A stretch of 64,000 bases of DNA from Lysobacterales bacterium (GTDB lineage: Bacteria > Pseudomonadota > Gammaproteobacteria > Xanthomonadales > Rhodanobacteraceae). Where the stretch lies: assembly GCA_016707485.1 (NCBI GenBank), contig JADJHN010000003.1, forward strand, positions 496,001 to 560,000. Direction: 5' to 3'. Within the stretch, counting starts at the first letter, position 1. Every line of letters starts with the position of its first letter. This document shows, one piece after another, positions 25,122-35,014 of the stretch. The translations under genes and the position numbers were made by a program. The notes under the pieces were generated by a model. It was not told the DNA's origin. It saw nothing but the letters and a program-made list of their open reading frames with translations, and did no database searches.

Positions 25122-26018
25122 TCAATCCAGGGCACGCACCCGTGCGCGGGTCATCGGGCCGAGACGCAGGCGATCGAACAGCGCGCCAATGAGCTCGTCG
25201 TCCGGCTTCCGGCGCACATAGCCATCGAGTCCGGGCGGTACCGGGGCGTCAAGGGCGATGCCGGTCAATTGGCGGGACAGACGGGCCAATTCCACATGCT
25301 CGCGCAGCTTCTGCGAGGCGCTGGCGGCACCGCGCATGCGCAGGAAGGCAACTTCCTCGGAGCGCGCGAGCAAGGCATCGAGGGTGCCGAAATGGCCGAG
25401 CAGGATCGCCGCCGTCTTCGCGCCGATTCCCGGCACGCCCGGAATGTTGTCGACCGCATCACCCATCAGGGCGAGGAAATCGGCGACCTGCTCTGGATGC
25501 ACGCCGAGGCGCTGCTTGATCCCCTGCATGTTCCAGCGCTGGTCACGGGAAAAATCCCATTGTTCGACCGACTCACTGATCAGTTGCCCGAAATCCTTGT
25601 CGGCCGAGACGATGACCGCCGCACAATCGTGTCGTCCGAGCGCACCGACCGCGCTTCCGATCAGATCGTCGGCCTCGTAGCTGGTGTCGGTGAGCACGGT
25701 CAAGCCCAGCGCCGAGGCTACCTCCTTGCAGTAGGCGAACTGGCGGACCAGCTCGGCGGGCGGCAGTTCGCGATTGGCCTTGTAGTGCGGATAGATCGAA
25801 TTGCGAAAGGAACTGGTCAGCGATTCGTCGAAGCAGATTGCCGCATGGGTCGGTTTCGCGCGTTCGAGGAAATCCAGCAGGAAGCGCGCGAAGCCATGCA
25901 CGGCATTGACCGGATGGCCATCGACATCGGTGAAATCGGCGGGAATCGAATGCCAGGCGCGGAACACGTAGAGACTGGCATCGACCAGATACGCCGCGTG
26001 TCGCTTGCCGCCGATCAT
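25122..26018 (-). CDS. 5'-3' exonuclease, FEN/Xni type
   Basis: A 298-residue flap-endonuclease-like nuclease resembling the N-terminal domain of DNA polymerase I and Xni/ExoIX. Motifs: AYLVDASLYVFRAWH, HAAICFDE, DTSYEADDLIGSAV (metal-binding acidic cluster), AAVIVSADKDFGQLI, and the helix-hairpin-helix LALMGDAVDNIPGVPGIGAKTAAILL. It would remove 5' flaps or RNA primers. Its ATG overlaps the nitroreductase stop (ATGA), so the pair is one operon. The acidic residues are intact, unlike some Xni proteins. Confidence 0.93.
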   Translation of the reverse strand: MIGGKRHAAYLVDASLYVFRAWHSIPADFTDVDGHPVNAVHGFARFLLDFLERAKPTHAAICFDESLTSSFRNSIYPHYKANRELPPAELVRQFAYCKEVASALGLTVLTDTSYEADDLIGSAVGALGRHDCAAVIVSADKDFGQLISESVEQWDFSRDQRWNMQGIKQRLGVHPEQVADFLALMGDAVDNIPGVPGIGAKTAAILLGHFGTLDALLARSEEVAFLRMRGAASASQKLREHVELARLSRQLTGIALDAPVPPGLDGYVRRKPDDELIGALFDRLRLGPMTRARVRALD

Positions 26019-26578
26019 GCCTGCCACTCGGCAACCATGTCGGCCAGTGCGGCGCGCGGGTGCTCGGCGGCGGGCTCGATCGGCGTGCCGACATGCACGA
26101 AGCCGACCACCTGCTCGCCCGCTTCCAGGCCGAGCAGCGTGGCCACGGCACTGTCGTACGCGGCCCAGCCGGTCAACCATTGCGCGCCAAAGCCGAGGGC
26201 TTGGGCGCCAAGCAACAGGTTGTAGGCGACGCAACCGGCAGAGAGGATCTGCTCCTGGCGCGGCACCTTGTGGCCATCCAGCACATGAGCAATCACGACA
26301 ACGATCAGCGGCGCCGACAGGTAGCGCTCGCGATCCTTGAGCAAGGCCTTGGCCGCCACATCGGGGTCCTTCTGCGCATGGATCTCCGCAAGGCGTTCGC
26401 CAAACCGGCGGCGTGCGTCGCCGCGGATCAGGCGCAGTCGCCACGGCATCAAGCGCCCATGATCGGGCACGCGCAGGGCCGCAGTGAGCAAGGCATCGAG
26501 TTGTTCGCCGTGCGGCCCGGGTTCGCCCAGCTGACGCGCAGGTACCGACAGGCGTTGTTCGAGGAACTCCAGCGACAT
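26015..26578 (-). CDS. nitroreductase family protein (YdjA-like)
   Basis: A 187-residue FMN-dependent nitroreductase-fold protein. It has LLTAALRVPDHGRLMPWRLRLIRGDARRRF at the flavin-binding N-terminus, VPRQEQILSAGCVAYNLLLGAQALGFGAQWLTGW in the centre, and VVGFVHVGTP near the end. It is of the small YdjA-type rather than NfsB. It would reduce nitro or quinone substrates with NAD(P)H. It lies upstream of and overlaps the exonuclease gene. Confidence 0.93.
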   Translation of the reverse strand: MSLEFLEQRLSVPARQLGEPGPHGEQLDALLTAALRVPDHGRLMPWRLRLIRGDARRRFGERLAEIHAQKDPDVAAKALLKDRERYLSAPLIVVVIAHVLDGHKVPRQEQILSAGCVAYNLLLGAQALGFGAQWLTGWAAYDSAVATLLGLEAGEQVVGFVHVGTPIEPAAEHPRAALADMVAEWQA

Positions 26579-26737
26579 CGACTCACTCCAGATTGGCCTG
26601 ATCGAAGTCTAGCCCGAACGTTTGCTGCGGCGCACGAGCGGCGGCCTGCAATGCAATTGCGGCAAATTGCGGATTGCCGGTTACGGTTGGCGGGAACTTG
26701 GGCTAGGATGCTCGCCGGACTTCATCGAGGGGAAGCC

Positions 26738-27874
26738 ATGCCGGTCGTCGTTGCCGTACTCCGCGAATCCGCCGAAGGCGAGCGCCGCGTTGCGCTGACT
26801 CCTGAAGTCGCGAAGAAACTCAAAGCCCGTGGGGCGCAGATCGTCATGGAGAAATCTGCCGCTGAATCGGCATATTTTCCCGATGCCGCGTTTGCGGATG
26901 CCGAAGTCCTCGCCAATGGCCCCGCTGCCCTGGCGCGTGCCGATGTGCTGCTGCGCGTGCAACCGCCCTCGGTGGAGGAAATCGCCCACCTCCGGGAAGG
27001 CACCATCGTCATCGCCCACCTGCAGCCACATCTCGGTGCCGACCGGGTCAAGGCGCTGCGCGATCGCAAGATCACCTCGTTCGCCATGGAACTGCTGCCG
27101 CGGACAACGCGCGCCCAGGCCATGGACGTGCTTTCCTCGCAGGCCGGCGTCACCGGCTACAAGGCGGTGCTGATTGCCGCCGAGCGCGCACCGAAATTCT
27201 TTCCGATGCTGACCACGGCGGCCGGCACGATCCGCCCGAGCAAGGTGTTGATCGTCGGTGCCGGCGTGGCCGGATTGCAGGCGATTGCCACGGCCCGGCG
27301 CCTTGGCGCGCAGGTCGAAGGCTTCGATGTGCGCCCGGAAACCCGCGAACAGATTGAATCGCTCGGCGCCAAGTTCCTTGATCTCGGCGTTTCCGCCGCC
27401 GGCAGCGGCGGCTATGCGCGCGAGCTGACCGCCGAGGAGCGCGAACAGCAGCAGCAGGCCCTGGCCAACCATCTCAAGGGCATCGATGTGGTGGTCACCA
27501 CCGCGGCCGTGCCCGGGCGCAAGGCACCGCGCATCATCAACGCGGCGATGATCGCGGGCATGAAACCCGGTGCGGTGATCGTCGACATCGCTGCGGATTC
27601 CGGCGGCAACGTCGAATTCAGCGAGGCCGGCAAGACCCACGTCACGGCCAACGGGGTCAGCGTGATCGGTACCAGCAACCTGCCGTCGACCACGCCGATC
27701 AATGCCAGCGAAATGTATGCACGCAACCTCTACAACTTCCTCGAACTCATGCTCGCCGACGGTGCGCTGAAACTCGATTGGGAAGACGAGCTGATTGCCA
27801 AGACCTGCCTGACCCACGCCGGCGAGATCAAGCACGAGCCGACCCGGCAGGCCATTGAAGGAGCCGCGTCATGA
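26738..27874 (+). CDS. pntAA: NAD(P) transhydrogenase alpha subunit, part 1 (domain I)
   Basis: Cytoplasmic NAD(H)-binding subunit of proton-translocating transhydrogenase, which passes hydride from NADH to NADP+ using the proton gradient. The 378 residues include the N-terminal alanine dehydrogenase-like half (LRESAEGERRVALTPEVAKKL) and the NAD-binding Rossmann motif VLIVGAGVAGLQAIATARRLGA. YAREL and TTAAVPGRKAPRIIN are also present. ATG 26738 follows GGGGAAG. The stop overlaps pntAB (ATGA). The split alpha subunit is the three-gene arrangement found in many bacteria, unlike the fused PntA of E. coli. Confidence 0.96.
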   Translation: MPVVVAVLRESAEGERRVALTPEVAKKLKARGAQIVMEKSAAESAYFPDAAFADAEVLANGPAALARADVLLRVQPPSVEEIAHLREGTIVIAHLQPHLGADRVKALRDRKITSFAMELLPRTTRAQAMDVLSSQAGVTGYKAVLIAAERAPKFFPMLTTAAGTIRPSKVLIVGAGVAGLQAIATARRLGAQVEGFDVRPETREQIESLGAKFLDLGVSAAGSGGYARELTAEEREQQQQALANHLKGIDVVVTTAAVPGRKAPRIINAAMIAGMKPGAVIVDIAADSGGNVEFSEAGKTHVTANGVSVIGTSNLPSTTPINASEMYARNLYNFLELMLADGALKLDWEDELIAKTCLTHAGEIKHEPTRQAIEGAAS

Positions 27875-28161
27875 TCGACGGATTTCTCGCCCTCTACATC
27901 TTCATGCTCGCCGCCTTCACCGGCAAGGAAATCATCGGTCGCGTGCCGGTCATCCTGCACACGCCGCTGATGTCGGGTTCCAACTTCGTCCACGGCATTG
28001 TCCTGGTCGGCGCGATGATCGCGCTGGCGCATGCCGAATCCACGCTGGCCACCGCCATCGGTTTCATTGGCGTCATTCTCGGCGCCGGCAACGCCGCCGG
28101 TGGTTATGTCGTCACCGAACGCATGCTCGAGATGTTCAAGTCGAGCAAAGACAAGAAGTAG
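27871..28161 (+). CDS. pntAB: NAD(P) transhydrogenase alpha subunit, part 2 (membrane)
   Basis: A 96-residue membrane subunit with three hydrophobic helices (LALYIFMLAAFTG; LMSGSNFVHGIVLVGAMIAL; LATAIGFIGVILGAGNAAGGYVV). It is the separate form of the C-terminal membrane part of PntA and forms the proton channel with PntB. It overlaps pntAA by 4 bases and is followed 116 bases later by pntB. Confidence 0.95.
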   Translation: MIDGFLALYIFMLAAFTGKEIIGRVPVILHTPLMSGSNFVHGIVLVGAMIALAHAESTLATAIGFIGVILGAGNAAGGYVVTERMLEMFKSSKDKK

Positions 28162-28277
28162 CCACGCGCACTGCGGGTGCGCCGAGCGCGCCATGCGGTG
28201 CCGGGTCGCCACGCTTTCGTCGGTTGCCCTGCGCAGCCTGATCAAGAAATCCACCATGTAATTCGGGGAAACACCAC

Positions 28278-29684
<1,407 letters not shown>

Positions 29685-29859
29685 GGTTGGGTGCGAATTC
29701 GCCCTGAGCGAACGACACTCTCTCCGCCATTTATAAGTGTAAGCGTTTGTTTCGATACGTTTTTATTTGAAGTTCTTGAGTTGGCCCCCGTTTTGTTCCC
29801 AACTAAATCGTGCGACTTTCGGTTTGATTGCTAGATCCGCGGGTTGAGCAGAGGTACGC

Positions 29860-30834
29860 ATGCCAGCTGTCGTGACGGAACGAACGTTTGAAACTGCTCG
29901 CACTCTCGTGGACTACTTGATTCACGAAACTACCCGCAATTGCATTTTCCGAGGGCAGGCCGATTCCCGTTGGGACCTAACTCCATCTGCGTGGAGGAAT
30001 GGGAAGTTGAGGTCGCTTGTAGAGCGCATGTCAAGGCGCTACGGAGATCGGTGGGTTGAACTGCTTTCCTTTACGAACATCGAAGAACCCGAGGGTCTGG
30101 CCGAGCGCTACCTCGACGACACCGGTCCGGATTCAATAGCTCGCCTTAGAGACCTTCTGATTTGGCTAAGTGCTGAGCGCCTAATTGTTGGTTCTTTTTC
30201 AAACAGCTGTGACCGAGTCGCGCTTCCTATTCCTGGGATCGACTCGCCTGGCTCCATGATGTCGCCGATAACCGAACGGGCGATTGTTGTGGGGCGGCGC
30301 CCGAATAAAGACGTCTTCTATCGCGAAGTGCCGATCTATGAGCCTTCGAGCGCGCACGCTCTGGCTCAACATATGAAGTTGCCTACACGGCTCCTTGACT
30401 TTACAGACAATCCACTCAAGGCGGCATATTTCGCAATGGTTGAAGGGTTGCCTCTAATACAAGGCCTAGGACCTGATCATTCCTGCATATGGGTAGCCAG
30501 TCCTCCTGCAGTGGATGAAGACACGTTGAAGTTCTTAATGCTGCTCGGCGACGAGACGCGCGTAATTCGAGTCCTCAGGTCAGAGATACCCTTTCTCCAT
30601 GCGCAGGATGGGTTATTCGTATGCTGCAATGCGTCGGCCAATCAGCATTTTCTCATGAATGGCGCCTGGCCGAACTTCGAGCAAATAATGCATAGATGGT
30701 CATTGGAGAAACTGCTTTTGCCTATTGCCGAAATGCCGTCGCTAAGGGATTGCTTGAACAGGTTGGGAATTAACTCGACTACATTGATGCCGAGCTACGA
30801 GCAAGCGGCAATTGATGCACGGGGATTGCTCTAA
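29860..30834 (+). CDS. FRG-domain protein
   Basis: A 324-residue protein with the FRG domain: NCIFRGQADSRWDLTPSAWR near residues 25-45 contains the defining F-R-G, and AQHMKLPTRLLDFTDNPLKAAYFA (about 170-195) is the second conserved segment. The biochemical function of FRG domains is not established; they occur often in accessory and phage-defence neighbourhoods. Codon and base use are clearly more AT-rich than the pnt genes, marking the start of the acquired region. No partner gene overlaps it; it is preceded by 175 bases with no recognisable feature. Confidence 0.85.
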   Translation: MPAVVTERTFETARTLVDYLIHETTRNCIFRGQADSRWDLTPSAWRNGKLRSLVERMSRRYGDRWVELLSFTNIEEPEGLAERYLDDTGPDSIARLRDLLIWLSAERLIVGSFSNSCDRVALPIPGIDSPGSMMSPITERAIVVGRRPNKDVFYREVPIYEPSSAHALAQHMKLPTRLLDFTDNPLKAAYFAMVEGLPLIQGLGPDHSCIWVASPPAVDEDTLKFLMLLGDETRVIRVLRSEIPFLHAQDGLFVCCNASANQHFLMNGAWPNFEQIMHRWSLEKLLLPIAEMPSLRDCLNRLGINSTTLMPSYEQAAIDARGLL

Positions 30835-30917
30835 TTCTGGGAAGCAAGATCATGGCTCTAGTTGGCGGTAGTTCGGGCCACAATTGAAATTTTGCGCTTC
30901 GATTGATATCAGTAACC

Positions 30918-31030
30918 GGGACACCCACAATCTCTCCTATCCGAGCAAGGCTTTGATGGGGCATGACACCCCAAGACTGGGACACTCACTAGTTGGTCAG
31001 GCATGATTGGCGAAATCATGGGTGTCCCGG
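30918..31030. repeat. GGGACACCCAC repeat copies, one inverted
   Basis: An exact core lies at 30918-30928, a variant GGGACACTCAC at 30979-30989, and an inverted variant ATGGGTGTCCC near 31018-31028, about 30 bases on. The facing pair resembles a bipartite REP unit. This repeat family extends to 45.7 kb. The rest of the 30835-31099 gap holds nothing else I can name. Confidence 0.65.
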
Positions 31031-31099
31031 ATCAAGATCTCGTGCTTCCCACGATTTAAAAGCTGTCGATGAGGAGATTTTCTATAACTAGGGGGTCCG

Positions 31100-31834
31100 A
31101 TGAACGCTCGTTTAGTTGCCGCTTTTTTTGGCTCGGCATTGAGCATACTTGGTGGTATTACATTCGCGAATTCGAACAACATTAAACCAACGGTCGCACG
31201 GTCGTTCGTGGAGCACAATAAGTCTTACTTACTGACTGGGCCGATTACGCCTTCAACTGTACGTGAAGCTCGAATGGTATTTAGTACCATTGACTCAAGT
31301 AGCTTTGGACCTCAAGTATACCTTAATAGTCCAGGGGGCGATGTGAATTCCGCCATAGAAATAGGCCGCTTATTGCGATCGAAGCGAGCAACCGCTCATG
31401 TTCTTGAGTGCGCGAGTGCATGTGTTCTTGTTTTCGCTGGCGCGTCGAATCGAACTCGAATTCGCTTTAAGCGGACCGGCAATGGCTACGACGTCATGGA
31501 CGTCATCATCCACCGGCCTTACTTCGCAAGTGCAGCCGCAAACCCCAACCAAGAGGAAACTCAATCGCGCTTCAGCGCGCTTCGCAGTACCGTGCGCGAC
31601 TATCTTCTAGAGATGAACGTGTCGCCGGCGCTCTGGGATGCGATGGTGGGTATCAGCCCAAGTGATGCGCGCGCGCTGACCGAACAAGAAATAATCGACT
31701 ACGGGCTAGTGGATACGGATCCCGTGGAAGAGGAAATCGTCAGGCAAGAAACGTCTAACCGTTGGCAGATTCCACCGCAGGAAGTTCTCCGTCGAGAATC
31801 CTTGGGAGAAAAATTTGCTACTCCGGCGTTTTGA
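31100..31834 (+). CDS. periplasmic ClpP/crotonase-fold protein (COG3904-like)
   Basis: A 244-residue exported protein with a signal peptide (LVAAFFGSALSILGGITFA). A ClpP-like serine protease fold follows: VYLNSPGGDVNSAIEIGRLLR and HVLECASACVLVFAGASNR, where the Ser in ASAC is the nucleophile candidate. IIHRPYF supplies a His. It resembles the predicted periplasmic proteins of COG3904, whose activity is not well established. AGGGGG 5 bases upstream supports the start. It is AT-richer than the backbone and is followed immediately by a frameshifted companion gene overlapping at TTGA. Confidence 0.8.
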   Translation: MNARLVAAFFGSALSILGGITFANSNNIKPTVARSFVEHNKSYLLTGPITPSTVREARMVFSTIDSSSFGPQVYLNSPGGDVNSAIEIGRLLRSKRATAHVLECASACVLVFAGASNRTRIRFKRTGNGYDVMDVIIHRPYFASAAANPNQEETQSRFSALRSTVRDYLLEMNVSPALWDAMVGISPSDARALTEQEIIDYGLVDTDPVEEEIVRQETSNRWQIPPQEVLRRESLGEKFATPAF

Positions 31835-32097
31835 GCATTTTTGATTCCACACCTTCCTCCTGCGCGGCGTATTTCGATATGGGTGGCGTTGATCTTGGCA
31901 AGACACCTATCGAGTATGCTGAAAGGGCTTATCGTATTAGTACTTTTTGCACTTCACAAGCGCGCGAAGCGTCGATGGACTTAGCTGAGTCGAAAAAAGA
32001 CTTCACGTTGCTCCGGAAACTTTTGAAGCTTGATGAGCTGTGCCAACAACGTCAGGCCCTGAAGACTCAATGGCGGATACTATTCGATGTGGACTGA
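31831..32097 (+). pseudogene. unknown protein, N-terminal part of a frameshifted gene
   Basis: A frame beginning at TTG 31831 (overlapping the previous stop) or at ATG 31879. It encodes a helical segment, KTPIEYAERAYRISTFCTSQ and DLAESKKDFTLLRKLLKLDELCQQRQALKTQWRILFDV, then stops at 32095-32097. The next frame, from 32087, continues in the same style (ESGNSDASEAYARALDECSS). I read both as one protein broken by a single-base shift near 32090. The family is unknown to me. Confidence 0.5.
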
Positions 32098-32743
32098 AAG
32101 CGGCAATTCTGATGCGTCTGAAGCTTACGCGAGAGCGCTCGATGAATGCAGTTCCATTTCCGCCAATCCAGCTCTGCTAGACGATCTGAGTGCTCCTTCG
32201 AGAAACATACCCGAGAACATCTTACAACGTTACAAAGCGCGTTGTATGGAGTTGGCTGGCAGCAAAAAGATTACTTCGGAAGAAGTACGGGAGGCCTACC
32301 GGGAAGCCGCGGCGAATGGAAGTGCTGCGGCAGCTGCGAAGCTTCTAGTTGAAAACGTGGCGTCATTTCCCTCAGAAAGTATTCGGGATGGCGTAGTAGA
32401 TGCGCTCCAATCGGGTGATCCTATGGCACTCGTTGAGCTCTCTAGTCTGATGTCACGCAACGATCAAGATCCATCTGCGGTTGGTAAGTACTCGAGATCT
32501 ATCCCTGTCAGCTTTGCGTGGATGCTTGTCGCATGCGATATAGGGTTGGACTGTGGAAGTACTAGCTTCCTAGTGAGGCAAATCTGCATATTTGGTTCAA
32601 TATGCGGCAGTGGGACTCTCCAAGACGTAGTACAGCAGAGGGTGCTTACGCCCGCCGACTTTAGAAATGTCATGGAGGTTAGGAACGATTTAAGGTGGAT
32701 AATATCGAGCGGTGAATACTTCCGACTTTTTGACAAAAAATGA
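32087..32743 (+). CDS. unknown protein, C-terminal part of a frameshifted gene
   Basis: A 218-residue frame rich in helical, Ala-rich repeats (EAYREAAANGSAAAAAKLL; ALQSGDPMALVELSSLMSRN), reminiscent of Sel1/TPR-like solenoids. A Cys pattern follows (VACDIGLDCGS...ICIFGSICGSG). That Cys/Gly pattern occurs in Xanthomonadales proteins of unknown function, as I recall. No signal peptide of its own is seen, which fits it being the downstream part of the gene that begins at 31831. Confidence 0.55.
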   Translation: MWTESGNSDASEAYARALDECSSISANPALLDDLSAPSRNIPENILQRYKARCMELAGSKKITSEEVREAYREAAANGSAAAAAKLLVENVASFPSESIRDGVVDALQSGDPMALVELSSLMSRNDQDPSAVGKYSRSIPVSFAWMLVACDIGLDCGSTSFLVRQICIFGSICGSGTLQDVVQQRVLTPADFRNVMEVRNDLRWIISSGEYFRLFDKK

Positions 32744-32762
32744 GGGATTAGAACAACCAAGA

Positions 32763-32919
32763 ACGGGGTCAGGTTCACTTTTCCGAGCTTTATGCCGTCC
32801 GCGCCCGACGATCTGTCCTGTGATCACCCGATGTATTGGGTCGTGTGGCCTCAACCACTGCGCGAACGGCGTGTGAACTGAACCTGACCCCGTTTTCGGA
32901 ACTGAACCTGACCCGTTTT
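32763..32919. repeat. GGGTCAGGTTCA inverted repeats
   Basis: AACGGGGTCAGGTTCA occurs near 32763-32778, and its complement TGAACCTGACCCCGTT near 32879-32894. A shorter copy TGAACCTGACCCGTTTTC lies near 32903-32920. The outward/inward arrangement and the 3' position relative to the broken gene suggest ends of a small non-autonomous element or a second RAYT-type repeat family. Otherwise the 32744-33002 gap is empty. Confidence 0.5.
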
Positions 32920-33058
32920 CGGCTGAAATTGAAACGTCTTGATTCTGGCTTGGGACCAGCTTCATGGATTCGAAAGGTCGCGGTAGGGTGGCCAATCAAT
33001 AACTGTATTGACCCAGTGATTTCCTGCTCAGGTGTTACCTTTGAAAGAGGAGACACCC

Positions 33059-33373
33059 GTGAGTGCAGTGATGGAAGAAGAAATCAAGCGTTGGACGGCG
33101 CGGCGCAAGTCGGCGCTGGTGCTGGAAATCATCCAGGGCAAGACGACCGTTGCGGAGGCGAGTCGTGCATTTGACCTGACGCCCTCGGAGATCGAAGACT
33201 GGGTTGATCAGGGAAAGGCAGGCTTGGAGAACGCCCTGCGGGCGAAACCTGAGGATGTGCGCGACCAGTACGAGCGACAGCTGAAGGATTTGCAGGAAGC
33301 CTACGGCGAGGCGATGCTGGAGCTTCGCGCCCGAAAAAAATTGCAGTCCCTGTTGGGCAAGGACGAGTCGTGA
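33059..33373 (+). CDS. IS3-family transposase OrfA
   Basis: A 104-residue helix-turn-helix DNA-binding protein (RRKSALVLEIIQGKTTVAEASRAFDLTPSEIEDWVDQGKAG) with a coiled-coil-like C-terminus (QYERQLKDLQEAYGEAMLELRARKKLQ). It recognises the element's ends. GTG 33059 was chosen because AAAGAGGAG lies just upstream; an in-frame start at 33032 is possible. The stop overlaps the orfB GTG by 4 bases (GTGA), implying coupling. Confidence 0.88.
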   Translation: MSAVMEEEIKRWTARRKSALVLEIIQGKTTVAEASRAFDLTPSEIEDWVDQGKAGLENALRAKPEDVRDQYERQLKDLQEAYGEAMLELRARKKLQSLLGKDES

Positions 33374-34191
33374 TCGACACGATCCGGCAGGGACTCAAAG
33401 ACGACGGCTTCGAAGTGTCGATCAGCAAGCTGTGCGCCTGGTTTGGAGTCGCACGACGGTCGTTGTACTACAAGCCTACGAAGGCGCCACCGGCGATCAA
33501 CGAGGCCTTGGCTGCGCCGATCAAGGCAATGATCGAGAAGGATCCGTCCTTTGGCTATCGCACGGTGGCGGGTTTGCTGTCGATGAACAAGAACACGGTG
33601 CAACGGATCTTCCAGCTCAAAGGCTGGCAGGTGCGGAAACGAGCGGTGGGCGAACGCCCGCGAATCGAAGCGAAGAAATCGGTGGCCGAACGGCCTGACG
33701 AACGATGGTCGACCGACCTGTGTCGTGTGTGGGGAGGCCGTGATGGCTGGCTCGTGCTGGCCCTGGTAATCGACTGTCATACACGCCAACTGCTGGGTTG
33801 GCAGCTCTCCCGCAGCGGCAAGGCAAGCACGGCAGCGGGCGCACTCGAGCACGCCCTGATTACCCGCTTCGGGACATTGGGCCGCGTGAAGACGCCGTTC
33901 CAGCTGCGCTCGGACAATGGCTTGGTGTTCACGAGTCGCAAGTACACGCACCTGGTTCGTAGCTACGGGTTGAGCCAGGAATTCATCACGCCCTATTGCC
34001 CGCAGCAGAACGGCATGGTCGAGCGCGTCATCCGAACCCTGAAGGAGCAATGCGTACATCGGCACCGGTTCGAGAGCCAACAGCATGCGATGCGCGTGAT
34101 CGCTGATTGGATCCAGTTCTACAACACCCGACGCCCGCATCAGGCGCTCGGCATGAAGACACCCGATGAAGCGTATGCTTTAGCGGCCTGA
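33370..34191 (+). CDS. IS3-family transposase OrfB (DDE integrase)
   Basis: A 273-residue rve-type integrase. An HTH_21-like segment (SFGYRTVAGLLSMNKNTVQRIFQLKGW) precedes the catalytic core. The catalytic acids are in WSTDLCRVW, LRSDNGLVF and QNGMVERVIRTLKEQC (D, D, E with the usual DDE spacing), followed by YNTRRPHQALGMKTPDEAY. It catalyses strand transfer. The frame is complete, so the element may still be mobile. Confidence 0.92.
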   Translation: MIDTIRQGLKDDGFEVSISKLCAWFGVARRSLYYKPTKAPPAINEALAAPIKAMIEKDPSFGYRTVAGLLSMNKNTVQRIFQLKGWQVRKRAVGERPRIEAKKSVAERPDERWSTDLCRVWGGRDGWLVLALVIDCHTRQLLGWQLSRSGKASTAAGALEHALITRFGTLGRVKTPFQLRSDNGLVFTSRKYTHLVRSYGLSQEFITPYCPQQNGMVERVIRTLKEQCVHRHRFESQQHAMRVIADWIQFYNTRRPHQALGMKTPDEAYALAA

Positions 34192-34220
34192 CCTGTGCAG
34201 AAAGTGCTGGGTCAATACAG

Positions 34221-34918
34221 GTCAGCGCAAGTCGATAGCTGTTATGCACAAGGCGATCCAGAATCGCATCCGCCAAGGTCGGATCGGCGAGGTAAGCGTG
34301 CCACTGGTCGACGGGAAGCTGGCTGGTAATCAGTGTTGATCGGCGGTCGTAGCGATCATCGAGGATTTCCAGCAGATCGCGTTTGACGTCTTCACCCATG
34401 GGTGCCAGACCAAAGTCGTCGATCAGCAACAGGTCGGCCTTGGCCAGTTGCTTGAGGAAGCTGGAGCGGTTGTTCAGTGCGCGATAGCGCGCCAGTTCAT
34501 CGGCCAGACGAGGCAATCGGAAGCAGCGCACGGAATGATCGGCGCGACAGGCGGCATGGGCGAGTGCGCAAGCAATGAAGCTCTTGCCCACGCCACAGGG
34601 GCCGGTGATGAGCACATTGAGATGTTCGTGGATCCAGGCCAGATCACGCACCTGGGCGAGATGACGCGGATCGATGCCGCGCGGTGTGCGTGTATCGAGG
34701 TCTTCGAGAACAGCGCTTGACGGCAAACGCGCCCAGCGCAAGCGTTGCGCCAGACGTGCACTGGCACGCGCGGTGGTCTCGTGTTGGATCAGCAGGCTCA
34801 GGCGTTCATCAAACGACAGGCCGGCGTGTTCGCGGCTGCTCAGTTGCTGGGTCAAGGCCGCGGCCATGCCAGGCAGGCGCAAGCTCTGCAGTTGCTGGAT
34901 CAACGGTTCGGTCAACAT
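34221..34918 (-). pseudogene. istB: IstB-like ATPase of IS21, 3'-truncated
   Basis: AAA+ transposition helper protein. Walker A is ITGPCGVGKS, Walker B LLLIDDFGLA, and sensor-region SQLPVDQWHAYLADPTLADAILDRLVHNSYRLAL. After NSYRLAL the native frame is lost at the IS3 right end (34220), and the reading frame runs on into IS3 sequence to 34028 with an unrelated tail. Only the last dozen or so native residues are missing. AGGAGC precedes ATG 34918. Confidence 0.88.
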
Positions 34919-35014
34919 GGGTGCTCCTTCGGGTCAGCGGAAACCTCGCCACCTCGCACATTGGCATGGGCGAGTGGCAAGGCGGGTGTTCGGCGTCGGC
35001 GCTCGGCGCGCTGA

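Larger units (their letters stand above)
33003..34220 (+). mobile_element. IS3-family insertion sequence
   Basis: An element of about 1,218 bases with terminal inverted repeats CTGTATTGACCCAG at the left (33003) and its complement CTGGGTCAATACAG at the right (34220), plus imperfect extension toward TTTC-TGC. It contains orfA and orfB. I find no short target duplication (AAC or TAA on the left, GTC or GGT on the right), and the truncated istB does not resume on the left side. A flank was therefore deleted after insertion. Both frames look intact, so this is the youngest mobile layer here. Confidence 0.88.

Noticed and set aside
34028..34220. C-terminal tail of the istB frame as native protein
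   Set aside because: It is translated from the antisense strand of the inserted IS3 transposase gene.
33000..34223. Target-site duplication of the IS3 element
   Set aside because: The 3-base flanks on the two sides do not match in any of the plausible end positions.
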